DNA of 26,483 nt from JAVKSL01 sp039583695 (GTDB lineage Bacteria; Actinomycetota; Acidimicrobiia; Acidimicrobiales; JAJPHD01), in assembly GCA_039583695.1 (NCBI GenBank), contig JAVKSL010000040.1, forward strand, positions 1 to 26,483. The letters run 5' to 3'. Shown one piece after another: positions 6,687 to 15,003 of the stretch; positions within the stretch are counted from its first letter, which is position 1; every line of letters begins with the position of its first letter. The position numbers were made by a program, and so were the translations under genes. The notes below the pieces were generated by a model. That model ran no database searches. It was not told the origin of the DNA and worked only from the letters and a program-made list of their open reading frames with translations.

Positions 6687-7910
6687 ATGGCAGAGGGTAA
6701 CGGAGCATTGCTCCACCACCGCACCGTGATCGTCGGGGGAGGCAGTGCCGGGATCTCGGTCGCGGCTAGGCTCCGCAAGGCGGGTGAGCAGGACGTAGCC
6801 GTCCTGGACCCATCCTCGGTCCACTACTACCAGCCGCTGTGGACCCTGGTGGGGGGCGGGTGCGCCCCGGTCGAGGAGTCCGTGCGCAAGGAGGCTGACG
6901 TGATGCCCCGGGGCGTCCACTGGCTGCAGGACGCGGCGACCGAGATCGACCCGGACGACCAGGTGGTCACCACCGCCAAGGGCGTCCGGGTGGGCTACGA
7001 CTTCCTGGTCGTATGCCCGGGGATCCAGCTCGACTGGGACAAGATCCCCGGGGCCGCCGAGACGCTGGGCGAGAACGGCTTTTCGAGCAACTACCTCCCG
7101 GAGCTGGCGCCCAAGACCTGGGAGTTCATCCAGGCCGCCAAGGGGGGCACCGCAGTGTTCTCGATGCCGGCAGGGCCGATCAAGTGTGCCGGGGCTCCTC
7201 AGAAGATCGCCTACCTGGCCGCGGACTACTGGCGTGAGCAGGGCATCTTGGACCGCTTCCACATCGTGCTGGTCCTGCCTACGCCAGCGATGTTCGGCGT
7301 CCCGGAGTTCTCCCAGGTGCTCGTGGGTGTGGCTGCCCGCTACGGCATCGACGTGCGCTTGTCGAGCCAGGTGACCGAGGTCCACTCCGACGCCAAGGAG
7401 GTAGTGATCGCGGGCAAGCGTGACGGTGAGGACTACAAGGAGACGCTGGGCTACGACATCATGCACTTCGTGCCGCCCCAGAGCGCCCCCGACTGGATCA
7501 AGGCCAGCCCGCTGGCCGACCCGGCCAACCCATTCGGCTACGTGGAGATTGGCAAGAACAGCCTCCAGCACGCCCGCTGGCCAAACGTGTTCTCACTGGG
7601 TGACGCGGGCAGCAGCCCCAACTCCAAGACAGGTGCGGCGATCCGCAAGCAGGCCCCTGTCGTGGCTGCGAACCTGCTGGCGGTCATGGCGGGCAAGGGG
7701 GAGCTGCCCGAGAGCTACGACGGCTATGCGTCCTGCCCTCTCACGACCGCCCGCAACCGGATGCTGCTCGCCGAGTTCGACTACACGATGAGGCCCCACC
7801 CGACCATCCCGTTGATCAACACCCAGCAGGAGCGCTACGACATGTGGCTGCTCAAGCGCTACGGGCTGCCCTTCATGTACTGGAACCTGATGCTCAAGGG
7901 CCTGGCTTGA
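6687..7910 (+). CDS. sqr: sulfide:quinone oxidoreductase, type II
   Basis: FAD-dependent oxidoreductase of 407 residues that oxidises sulfide to a persulfide at the membrane and passes electrons to quinone. The N-terminal Rossmann motif is VIVGGGSAGISVAARL. Two cysteines fit the type II (SQRDL-like) redox pair: Cys167 in AGPIKCAGAPQK and Cys350 in YASCPLTTARNR. YYQPLWTLVGGG and FSLGDAGSSPNSKTGAAIRKQ (FAD-binding end) are also typical. The C-terminal stretch YDMWLLKRYGLPFMYWNLMLKG could be the amphipathic membrane-binding tail. The stop is overlapped by the TTG start of the next gene. Neighbouring persulfide dioxygenase and molybdoenzyme genes support a sulfide-oxidation role. Confidence 0.92.
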   Translation: MAEGNGALLHHRTVIVGGGSAGISVAARLRKAGEQDVAVLDPSSVHYYQPLWTLVGGGCAPVEESVRKEADVMPRGVHWLQDAATEIDPDDQVVTTAKGVRVGYDFLVVCPGIQLDWDKIPGAAETLGENGFSSNYLPELAPKTWEFIQAAKGGTAVFSMPAGPIKCAGAPQKIAYLAADYWREQGILDRFHIVLVLPTPAMFGVPEFSQVLVGVAARYGIDVRLSSQVTEVHSDAKEVVIAGKRDGEDYKETLGYDIMHFVPPQSAPDWIKASPLADPANPFGYVEIGKNSLQHARWPNVFSLGDAGSSPNSKTGAAIRKQAPVVAANLLAVMAGKGELPESYDGYASCPLTTARNRMLLAEFDYTMRPHPTIPLINTQQERYDMWLLKRYGLPFMYWNLMLKGLA

Positions 7911-9463
7911 GCGCTCCGGCACTCGGGCCCAGCTGGGTCAAGGTGCTGGACCAGACCCGTTGCATCGGGTGCCACGCCTGCACCACCGCCTGCAAGTCGG
8001 AGAACGCGGTGCCCCTGGGGGTGACTCGAACCTACGTCAAGTCTGTCGACGTGGGCCTGTTCCCCCAGGTGCGCCGGGCCTTCCAGGTCACCCGTTGCAA
8101 CCAGTGCGCCAACCCGCCCTGCGTGACGGCGTGCCCCACCGCCGCAATGTACCGCCGTGACGACGGCATCGTCGACTTCGACAAGTCCATCTGCATCGGC
8201 TGCAAGGCGTGCATGGCGGCGTGCCCCTACGACGCCATCTTCATCAACCCCGAGGACCACTCGGCGGAGAAGTGCAACTTCTGCGCGCAGCGGTTGGACA
8301 TCGGCCTCGAGCCCGCGTGCGTGGTGGTGTGTCCCACCGAGGCGATCCTGGTGGGCGACCTGAACGACCCCAGCTCCAAGGTGGCTGGCATCGTCGAGCG
8401 CCAGGCAGTCACGGTGCGCCGCCCCGAGAAGGAGACCGCGCCCAAGCTTTTCTACAAGGGCGCGCACCAGGCCACCCTCGACCCCATCGCCGCCCGCCGC
8501 CCCGCTGGCGACACCTACATGTGGAGCCAGGTCCCGAAGGGCCCCCAGCTGATCGCCTCTGGGCACCCGGGAGGAAGGCGCCGCCCCGGGGGGCCGATCA
8601 CGCCGCACGCCAACTCCTCGGCGGCGGCACTGCTGTCCTACGATGTTGCCCACGCCGCCCCCTGGGGATGGCGGGTCAGCGCCTACACCTGGACCAAGGG
8701 AATCGCGGCGGGGGCGTACCTGGTCCCCCTGCTCCTCGCCCTGGGCGGGGTGCTGGCGTGGTCGTCACCGTTGTTCCAGCTTGCAGCGCCGCTCGTGGCA
8801 CTCGCCTTCCTCGGCATCACGGGCTTCCTCCTGATTGCGGACCTCAAGCACCCGGCGCGCTTCTACCTGCTGTTCACCCGGCCACAGTGGCGCTCCTGGC
8901 TGGTGAGGGGCGGCTTTGTCATCGGGGCCTACGGAGCGGTCCTGGTGGCCCAGGTGCTGGCGGGCGGGCTGGCGTCGTCGGTGACGGCCGAGAAGATGAT
9001 TGCTGGCTTCGGGCTGCCCGCCTCGGTGATGACCGCGGTGTACACCGCCTTCCTCTTCGCCCAGGCCAAGGCCCGCGACCTGTGGCAGAACCCCCTCCTG
9101 GCACCCCATCTGGCGGTCCAGGCGGTGCTGGCTGGCGCAGGTGTGATGATCCTGGTGAGCGCCGGGGCCGGCCTGGGCGCGTCGGCCGCCCTCGCCTACG
9201 TGCTCGCCGGCGCCTGCCTGACGCATCTTTTGATGGTGGCTGGCGAGGTCGCCCTACCCCATCCGACCGCGCACGCCCACCTGGCATCGGCGGCGATGAC
9301 AACCGGGCGCTACGCCCGGGCCTTCTGGCCTGGCGCGATCCTGGCCGCGGTGGGGATCTTCGCACCCGCCATCGGCTGGCCGGCAGGCCTGGTGGCCCTG
9401 GTGGGACTCGCCGCCCACGAGCACGCATACGTCCAGGCCGGACAGTCGGTCCCCCTCGCATGA
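7907..9463 (+). CDS. fused four-cluster ferredoxin and NrfD/PsrC-like quinone-reactive subunit (SoeB-SoeC-like)
   Basis: One chain of 518 residues joins two subunits that are usually separate. Residues about 12-185 form a PsrB/NrfC-type electron-transfer domain with sixteen cysteines in four groups (CIGCHACTTAC, CNQCANPPCVTAC, CIGCKACMAAC, CNFC...CVVVC), enough for four [4Fe-4S] clusters. After a linker, residues about 245-518 form an NrfD-like membrane domain with about eight hydrophobic segments, starting at TKGIAAGAYLVPLLLALGG. It should connect the molybdoenzyme to the quinone pool. TTG 7907 overlaps the SQR stop (TTGA); no better start lies before the first cysteine motif. The stop overlaps the molybdoenzyme start (ATGA), which argues for one complex. 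Confidence 0.9.
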   Translation: MSAPALGPSWVKVLDQTRCIGCHACTTACKSENAVPLGVTRTYVKSVDVGLFPQVRRAFQVTRCNQCANPPCVTACPTAAMYRRDDGIVDFDKSICIGCKACMAACPYDAIFINPEDHSAEKCNFCAQRLDIGLEPACVVVCPTEAILVGDLNDPSSKVAGIVERQAVTVRRPEKETAPKLFYKGAHQATLDPIAARRPAGDTYMWSQVPKGPQLIASGHPGGRRRPGGPITPHANSSAAALLSYDVAHAAPWGWRVSAYTWTKGIAAGAYLVPLLLALGGVLAWSSPLFQLAAPLVALAFLGITGFLLIADLKHPARFYLLFTRPQWRSWLVRGGFVIGAYGAVLVAQVLAGGLASSVTAEKMIAGFGLPASVMTAVYTAFLFAQAKARDLWQNPLLAPHLAVQAVLAGAGVMILVSAGAGLGASAALAYVLAGACLTHLLMVAGEVALPHPTAHAHLASAAMTTGRYARAFWPGAILAAVGIFAPAIGWPAGLVALVGLAAHEHAYVQAGQSVPLA

Positions 9464-12459
9464 GCACGCCAGACTCAAGGAGCACGAAATTGAGCCGTTT
9501 GCGCCGCAAGACCGGTGCCCACGAGCGACTGAACGCCCTCGGGGACCGGGTCAGTGCCGCCCGGGCGGATGTCGAAGCCCGGGGCGAGACCTTCTATCCC
9601 GGGCCGTCCCGGATCCACCTGGCGGCATTCCCTCCCAGGCAGCGCTGGGACGACTGGGTGGAGCTGGACAGCCGGGCCTGGCCCGAGCGGGTGGAAAGGC
9701 ACTCGATGCTGATCCCGACCACTTGCTTCAACTGCGAGTCGGCGTGCGGGCTGCTGGCCTATGTGGACCCCGCGACTCTGGCCGTGCGCAAGTTCGAGGG
9801 CAACCCCGAGCACCCAGGTTCCCGGGGCCGCAACTGCGCCAAGGGACCGGCCACGATCAACCAGGTCACCGACCCCGACCGCATCCTGTTCCCCCTCAAG
9901 CGGACGGGAAAGCGAGGTGCGGGCCACTGGGTGCAGGTGAGCTGGGACGAGGCGCTTGACGATATCGCGGCGCGGATCCGGGGCGCGATCACCTCCAATC
10001 GCCAAAACGAGATCATGTACCATGTCGGGCGCCCCGGCGAGGACGGCTTCACCGAGCGCGTGCTGGCGTCGTGGGGCGTCGACGGGCACAACTCGCATAC
10101 CAACATCTGCTCCAGCGGAGGCAGGGCCGGCTGGCAGCTGTGGATGGGCATCGACCGCCCCAGCCCCGATTTTGCCAATGCCAAGGTCATCTACCTGATC
10201 AGCTCGCACCTCGAGACGGGTCACTACTTCAACCCGCACGCCCAGCGGATCACCGAGGCGAAGGCCAATGGGGCCAAGCTGATCGTCGCCGACACCCGCC
10301 TGTCCAACACCGCCACGCACGCCGACGTGTGGCTGGCGCCCCGGCCGGGCTCCGAGGCGGCGATCAACCTCGCCGTCGCCAGCTACCTCATCCGCAGCGG
10401 CGCGTACAACGCGGAGTTCGTGAGGCGCTGGTGGAACTGGGAGGAGTACCTGCACAACTGCCATCCCGACGCCCCTGCCACCTTCGAGACCTTCCAGCGG
10501 GTGCTGGGCGAGCTGTACGAGCAGTTCAGCTTCGCATACGCCGAGGCGGAGTCGGGCGTGGCGGCGGCGGTGATCGAGGAGGTCGCCCAAGCTGTAGCGG
10601 GCGCCGGCACTGCGCTGGCCACCCACATCTGGCGCTCCGCAGCTGCCTCCAACCTTGGGGGTTGGCAGATAACCCGCACCATGGTGCTGCTCAACGCCCT
10701 CATGGGCGCCGTCGCAACACCTGGAGGCACCTTCCCCAACGCCTGGAACAAGTTCGTCCCGCGCCCGATCCACTCCCCGCCCCATCCCAAGGCGTGGAAC
10801 AACCTGACCTACCCGCTCGAGTATCCCCTGGCTCAGAACGAGATGTCGTTCCTGCTGCCGCATCTCATGAAAGAGGGCCGTGGGCACCTCGAGGTCTATT
10901 TCAGCCGGGTCTACAACCCGGTGTGGACCAACCCCGACGGCTTCAGCTGGATCGAGATGCTGACCGACGAGTCCAAGGTCGGCTGCTACGTGGCCCTCAC
11001 GCCCACCTGGAACGAGAGCGCATTCTTCGCCGACTACGTCCTTCCCACCGGCCACTCCTCCGAGCGCCACGACGTGCACTCCTACGAGCAGTACGACGGG
11101 CAGTGGATCGGGTTCCGCCAGCCGGTGGCCCGCGCAGCGGCCGAGCGCCTCGGTCGCACGGTCACCGACACCCGCCAGACCAACCCTGGTGAGGTCTGGG
11201 AGGAGAACGAGTACTGGACCGAGCTGTCGTGGCGCATTGACCCCGATGGTTCCCTGGGTATCCGCCAGTACCACGAGTCGAAGGAACGGCCCGGCGAGAA
11301 GCTGTCGGTGGACGAGTACTACGGCTGGATGTTCGAGAGCTCGGTGCCCGGCCTGCCTGAGGCCGCCGCCGCCGAGGGCTTGAGCCCACTCGCCTACATG
11401 CGCCGCTACGGGGCCTTCGAGATTGCCAGGGGGCTCGGCGCCATCCACGAGACCGAGCTCGGGCCCGAAGAGCTCGACGACATCTCCGAGGACGACTACG
11501 GCCGGGTCTACTCCCGGGCGCCGGCCCCCGCGAGCACCAACGTCGTGCCGACAGGCGTGCCCGATCCCGACTCAGGGGGGCGGCGCGCAGCGGGGGTTAG
11601 GGTCGACGGTGTCGTGCGGCGGGGCTTCCCCACCCCTTCGGGGCGTCTCGAGTTCTGGTCGTCGACGCTCGCCAGGTGGGGCTGGCCCGAGCTGGCGGTA
11701 CCCGGCTACATCCGCAGCCATGTGCACCCGGCCAACATGGCTGCCGACCAGCTGGTATTGCTGTCCACCTTCCGGCTGCCGGTCCAGATACACACCCGCT
11801 CGGCCAATGCCAAGTGGCTCGACGAGATCGCCCACACCAACCCCGTCTGGATCCATCCCAGCGACGCAACCAGCCTGGGCATCGGGTCCGCAGACCTGGT
11901 GAGGGTGGAGACCGAGATCGGCTACTTCGTGGCGAAGGTGTGGATCACCGAAGGGATCCGCCCCGGCGTGGTGGCGTGCAGCCATCACATGGGGCGCTGG
12001 AAGCCACTGGGGACGCCGCGGGGCCAGGGACAGATGATGCGCACGGTGGCCCTGGCCCATGGCCCGGATGGCTGGCGCATGACCCCCAGGGGCGAGATCG
12101 GGCCGTATGAGTCCTCCGATCTGGATACCTCTCGGATCTGGTGGACCGACGTCGGGGTGCACCAGAACCTCACCTTCAGCGTGCATCCCGACCCGATCTC
12201 GGGCATGCACTGCTGGCACCAGGCGGTCCGGGTGCGACGAGCCGAGCCGGGCGACCGCTACGGTGACATCGCAGTCGACACCGTCCGCTCACATGAGGTC
12301 TATCAGGAATGGCTCAAGCTGGCTCGTTCGGCGACCCGCTACTCCCCAGAGGGCACTCGCCGGCCCCGTTGGCTGATCAGGCCGCTGAGACCCCAGGCCG
12401 ACGCCTACCTGCTCCCCAGCGGCCGGCTGGCTGAGGAGCTCGGTGGCCCGCTCGGCTGA
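9460..12459 (+). CDS. molybdopterin oxidoreductase, catalytic subunit (SoeA/PsrA-like)
   Basis: Large DMSO-reductase-family enzyme of 999 residues. The [4Fe-4S] motif is Cys89-x2-Cys92-x3-Cys96-x29-Cys126, followed by the molybdopterin domain (WDEALDDIAARI, GVDGHNSHTNICSSGGRAG). Cys217 in NICSSGGR is the likely Mo ligand. The C-terminal molydop-binding domain is visible at NPVWIHPSDATSLGIGSADLVRVET. There is no twin-arginine signal: the N-terminus is a charged helix (LSRLRRKTGAHERLNALGDR), so the enzyme should stay in the cytoplasm. The length (about 1000 residues, longer than typical PsrA/PhsA) and cytoplasmic location fit the sulfite dehydrogenase SoeA better than polysulfide reductase. Tight overlap with the Fe-S/NrfD gene and with the chaperone supports a SoeABC-like complex. 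The exact substrate is inferred. Confidence 0.87.
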   Translation: MSTPDSRSTKLSRLRRKTGAHERLNALGDRVSAARADVEARGETFYPGPSRIHLAAFPPRQRWDDWVELDSRAWPERVERHSMLIPTTCFNCESACGLLAYVDPATLAVRKFEGNPEHPGSRGRNCAKGPATINQVTDPDRILFPLKRTGKRGAGHWVQVSWDEALDDIAARIRGAITSNRQNEIMYHVGRPGEDGFTERVLASWGVDGHNSHTNICSSGGRAGWQLWMGIDRPSPDFANAKVIYLISSHLETGHYFNPHAQRITEAKANGAKLIVADTRLSNTATHADVWLAPRPGSEAAINLAVASYLIRSGAYNAEFVRRWWNWEEYLHNCHPDAPATFETFQRVLGELYEQFSFAYAEAESGVAAAVIEEVAQAVAGAGTALATHIWRSAAASNLGGWQITRTMVLLNALMGAVATPGGTFPNAWNKFVPRPIHSPPHPKAWNNLTYPLEYPLAQNEMSFLLPHLMKEGRGHLEVYFSRVYNPVWTNPDGFSWIEMLTDESKVGCYVALTPTWNESAFFADYVLPTGHSSERHDVHSYEQYDGQWIGFRQPVARAAAERLGRTVTDTRQTNPGEVWEENEYWTELSWRIDPDGSLGIRQYHESKERPGEKLSVDEYYGWMFESSVPGLPEAAAAEGLSPLAYMRRYGAFEIARGLGAIHETELGPEELDDISEDDYGRVYSRAPAPASTNVVPTGVPDPDSGGRRAAGVRVDGVVRRGFPTPSGRLEFWSSTLARWGWPELAVPGYIRSHVHPANMAADQLVLLSTFRLPVQIHTRSANAKWLDEIAHTNPVWIHPSDATSLGIGSADLVRVETEIGYFVAKVWITEGIRPGVVACSHHMGRWKPLGTPRGQGQMMRTVALAHGPDGWRMTPRGEIGPYESSDLDTSRIWWTDVGVHQNLTFSVHPDPISGMHCWHQAVRVRRAEPGDRYGDIAVDTVRSHEVYQEWLKLARSATRYSPEGTRRPRWLIRPLRPQADAYLLPSGRLAEELGGPLG

Positions 12460-13441
12460 GGCCGCGACGCGGCGGGCCGGCCAGGCATCCGCCAGGATGC
12501 CTGGCGATCCTGACTCCGCGCTGGGTGGTGACGGCCTCGGGCGGGCCGAGCTGTTTCGGGCGCTCGGTGTTGCCAGCGAGCTATCCGGTTGCGATCACCG
12601 CGCACTATGGCAGGCCCTGGAGCTGGGAGAGCCGCCAAAGCGCGCCGAGCACACCGAGCTGTTCGTCCTCCAGCTCCCGGCCTACGCCGCGGTCTACCTC
12701 GGTCCAGAGGGCATGTTGGGCGGTGAGGCTGCGGATCGGGTCGCCGGCTTCTGGCGTGCACTTCGAGTCCCGCCGCCATCGGAGCCGGACCATCTCGCCG
12801 CCATCCTGGGCCTGTATGCCGGTCTGGCGGAGGCCAGTGAAGCGGGACCATCTGAAGCCCCAGCTGCCCTGCAGGCTGCAAGACGGGCCCGGGCCAGCCT
12901 GGCCTGGGAGCACCTGTTGAGCTGGGCACCCATCTTTGCCATCAAGGCGGCTGAGGTGGGATCGGCGCCGTATCGGGCCTGGGCGGCGTTGCTTCTGGAC
13001 GCGCTGCTGGCGGAGGCGGACGAGCTGGGCCCGGCTCCGGTGCTTCCCCTGCACCTGCGCGAGGCCCCCCCGGTAGCGGACCCTGCGGAGGGCGGGAAGG
13101 CCTTCGTGTCGGCCCTGCTGGCACCTGCGCGCACCGGGATGGTCCTCACGAGGTCCGATCTCTCCCGGGCCGGGGCCGAGCTGGGCCTGGGAGTGCGGAT
13201 CGGTGAGCGGCGCTTCAGCCTGACCGCCATGCTCGGCGACGACCCCGCAGGCGTGCTGGCCTGGCTCGGTGCCGAGGCGACCAGATGGGCCGGCACTGCC
13301 CAGGCGATGGTCCCTGCGCTCGGCGGGGTTGCTACATGGTGGTCTGAGCGGGCGGCCGCCACCGGCACGATGCTCGGGACGGCCGCAGCTTCGGCTGGTG
13401 TCGCCGCAGCCGGGGTGGCGGCAGCCACTGACCCGACGTGA
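12443..13441 (+). CDS. TorD/NarJ-family molybdoenzyme chaperone
   Basis: Protein of 332 residues, mostly helical, resembling TorD/DmsD/NarJ-type chaperones that insert the cofactor into DMSO-reductase-family enzymes. The central part (about 60-235) has the family pattern, including FWRALRVPPPSEPDHLAAILGLYAGLAE and WEHLLSWAPIFAIK...APYRAWAALLLDALLAE. It is about 100 residues longer than usual, with a SLTAMLGDDPAGVLAWLGAEA segment and an Ala-rich tail. The GTG start at 12443 overlaps the molybdoenzyme end by 17 bp and has GAGGAG at 12433-12438. An in-frame ATG at 12497 lies in a strong hairpin and lacks a spaced ribosome site. The stop overlaps the next gene (GTGA). Confidence 0.75.
   Translation: MARSAEAATRRAGQASARMPGDPDSALGGDGLGRAELFRALGVASELSGCDHRALWQALELGEPPKRAEHTELFVLQLPAYAAVYLGPEGMLGGEAADRVAGFWRALRVPPPSEPDHLAAILGLYAGLAEASEAGPSEAPAALQAARRARASLAWEHLLSWAPIFAIKAAEVGSAPYRAWAALLLDALLAEADELGPAPVLPLHLREAPPVADPAEGGKAFVSALLAPARTGMVLTRSDLSRAGAELGLGVRIGERRFSLTAMLGDDPAGVLAWLGAEATRWAGTAQAMVPALGGVATWWSERAAATGTMLGTAAASAGVAAAGVAAATDPT
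12480..12505 (+). promoter_or_regulatory. 11-bp hairpin at the 5' end of the torD-like gene
   Basis: GCCAGGCATCC (12480-12490) and GGATGCCTGGC (12495-12505) are perfect reverse complements around a GCCA tetraloop. The hairpin begins 21 bases after the molybdoenzyme stop, lies within the first codons of the chaperone reading frame and buries the alternative ATG at 12497 in the stem. It could lower chaperone output relative to the enzyme, protect the upstream mRNA after processing, or terminate part of the transcripts. It has no T run. Confidence 0.55.
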
Positions 13442-15003
13442 CGTCGTCGCCTGTCGTGGTGGTCGGCGGTGGCCACAATGGGCTCGTAGCTGCCTGCTAC
13501 CTGGCGCGGGCCGGTCGCGACGTGCTCGTCCTGGAGGCCCTTGACCGCCCGGGGGGCGGATCGCGGACCGAGGAGCGACTGCCCGGATACCGCTTCGACC
13601 TGCACTCCGCCGCTCACAACATCATCAACATGACCGCGATCCCAGCCGAGCTCGACCTCGCCGGCGCGGGGCTCGTCTACCAGGAGATGGATCCGTTCTC
13701 GGTGGCGATCCACGCAGACGGGCGTCGGGTCCGGTTCTGGCGCTCGATCGAGGCCACCGTCGAGTCCATCGCCGAGTCGAAGCCGATCGAAGCTCAGGCC
13801 TACCGGGCCTTCATGGACAAGGCGCTGCCCCTTATCCGGGCCACGATGCCAGCGATCAGGGGAGAGCTGGGCATGGTTGAGGCACCGCGGCGCCTGGGGA
13901 ACCTGGCCAAGGCGATGCGCCACGAGCCCCTCACCACAGTCCGGGATCTTCTGGGACCTTACGACGCCCTGCTGCGCCGCCTTCTGCCCTCCGATCTGAC
14001 CCGGGGACCGGTGGCAGCCTTCGCAGCGCATGCCGGAGTGGGCCCCACCGGGTCCGGAGGTGCCCTGTTCGCCTACTGGCAGGCTGCGTACCACCTGTTC
14101 GGTCAGTGGCACGGCCAGGGCGGCGCCCAGGCCTTGACCGACGCGCTGGTGGCGCGCCTGGAGTCGCTCGGTGGCGTCCTGCGCTGCTCGGCCCGGGTCG
14201 AGCGGATCGAGGCTCGAGCGGGAGCAGCGCGCGCGGTGGTGCTGGAGGGCGGCGAGCGCATCGCCACGACGTACGTGGTCACCGCCATCGACCCGACAGT
14301 GGCCCTGCTCGGCTTGCTCGATCCGCCCCTGTGGGGCCGGATCGGGGCCGACCTAGCAGCCGTGCGGAGGGGCAACGTCGTCCAGGCACTGGTGCACGTG
14401 GCCACGGACCGCCTGCCCGAGTACCCCGGAGCACGCCCTGGCGACCACAACGGCCTGCAGAGCTACGTGGATCACCTGGACGACATGAGCGCCGGATGGG
14501 TCGCTGCGGAGGCAGGGCTGATGCCAGATCCCCTCCCGCTCTACTCGTTCACTCCCACAGCGATGGATCCCAGCCTTGCCCCTCCCGGGCATCACACCGT
14601 CTACCTGGCGTGCCCGGCGGCGCCGGCGCGCGTGAGGGGAGGTTGGCCGGCGGTCAGGGACGGCTTCGTCGAGGGGGCTCTGGCAACCGTGGAGTCACGG
14701 GCCCCCGGCTTTCGTGACTCCATCGTGGGGGTGGCGCCTTTCACCCCAGATCTGATGGAGTCTGAAGGGGGCTGGGTCGGGGCACATCCCATGCACCTCG
14801 ACATCGCGCCGGACCAACTGGGATTCTTCCGACCGATCCCAGCCCTGGCCGGCCATCGCACCCCAGTCTCGGGGCTGTACATATCCGGTGCTGGTACCGC
14901 CCCCGCGGGCGGGATAGCCGGCACTCCAGGCAAGATGGCCGCCCGCGCAGTGCTGGCCGACGACGCTCGGGCCGGCTCGCGCCGCCGCTGGCGCCGGCCC
15001 TAA
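13438..15003 (+). CDS. FAD-dependent oxidoreductase, CrtI/PYROXD2-like
   Basis: Flavoprotein of 521 residues of the phytoene desaturase-like superfamily. The N-terminal dinucleotide-binding motif is VVVVGGGHNGLVAACYLARAG, followed by LVLEALDRPGGGSRTEE. The C-terminal FAD-binding signature is GLYISGAGTAPAGGIAGTPGKMAA. No other carotenoid gene is nearby, and the sequence looks more like PYROXD2-type proteins of unclear function than a true carotenoid desaturase. The GTG start overlaps the TorD stop, so it is probably the last gene of the SQR-molybdoenzyme operon. Its TAA stop overlaps the stop of the GntR gene on the other strand at 15000-15003. Substrate unknown. Confidence 0.85.
   Translation: MTSSPVVVVGGGHNGLVAACYLARAGRDVLVLEALDRPGGGSRTEERLPGYRFDLHSAAHNIINMTAIPAELDLAGAGLVYQEMDPFSVAIHADGRRVRFWRSIEATVESIAESKPIEAQAYRAFMDKALPLIRATMPAIRGELGMVEAPRRLGNLAKAMRHEPLTTVRDLLGPYDALLRRLLPSDLTRGPVAAFAAHAGVGPTGSGGALFAYWQAAYHLFGQWHGQGGAQALTDALVARLESLGGVLRCSARVERIEARAGAARAVVLEGGERIATTYVVTAIDPTVALLGLLDPPLWGRIGADLAAVRRGNVVQALVHVATDRLPEYPGARPGDHNGLQSYVDHLDDMSAGWVAAEAGLMPDPLPLYSFTPTAMDPSLAPPGHHTVYLACPAAPARVRGGWPAVRDGFVEGALATVESRAPGFRDSIVGVAPFTPDLMESEGGWVGAHPMHLDIAPDQLGFFRPIPALAGHRTPVSGLYISGAGTAPAGGIAGTPGKMAARAVLADDARAGSRRRWRRP

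Noticed and set aside
9475..11448. 657-codon minus-strand open frame opposite the molybdoenzyme gene
   Set aside because: The plus strand carries a well-conserved enzyme with cofactor motifs here. The antisense frame is low-complexity His/Val/Gly/Arg-rich sequence.
9460..12459. Nitrate reductase or formate dehydrogenase identity for the molybdoenzyme
   Set aside because: There are no NarH/NarI or formate dehydrogenase partner genes, and the Fe-S/NrfD partner and sulfur neighbours point to the Soe/Psr group instead.
13438..15003. Phytoene desaturase of a carotenoid pathway
   Set aside because: No crtB, crtE or other carotenoid gene is nearby and the protein sits in a sulfur operon; only the flavoprotein superfamily can be supported.
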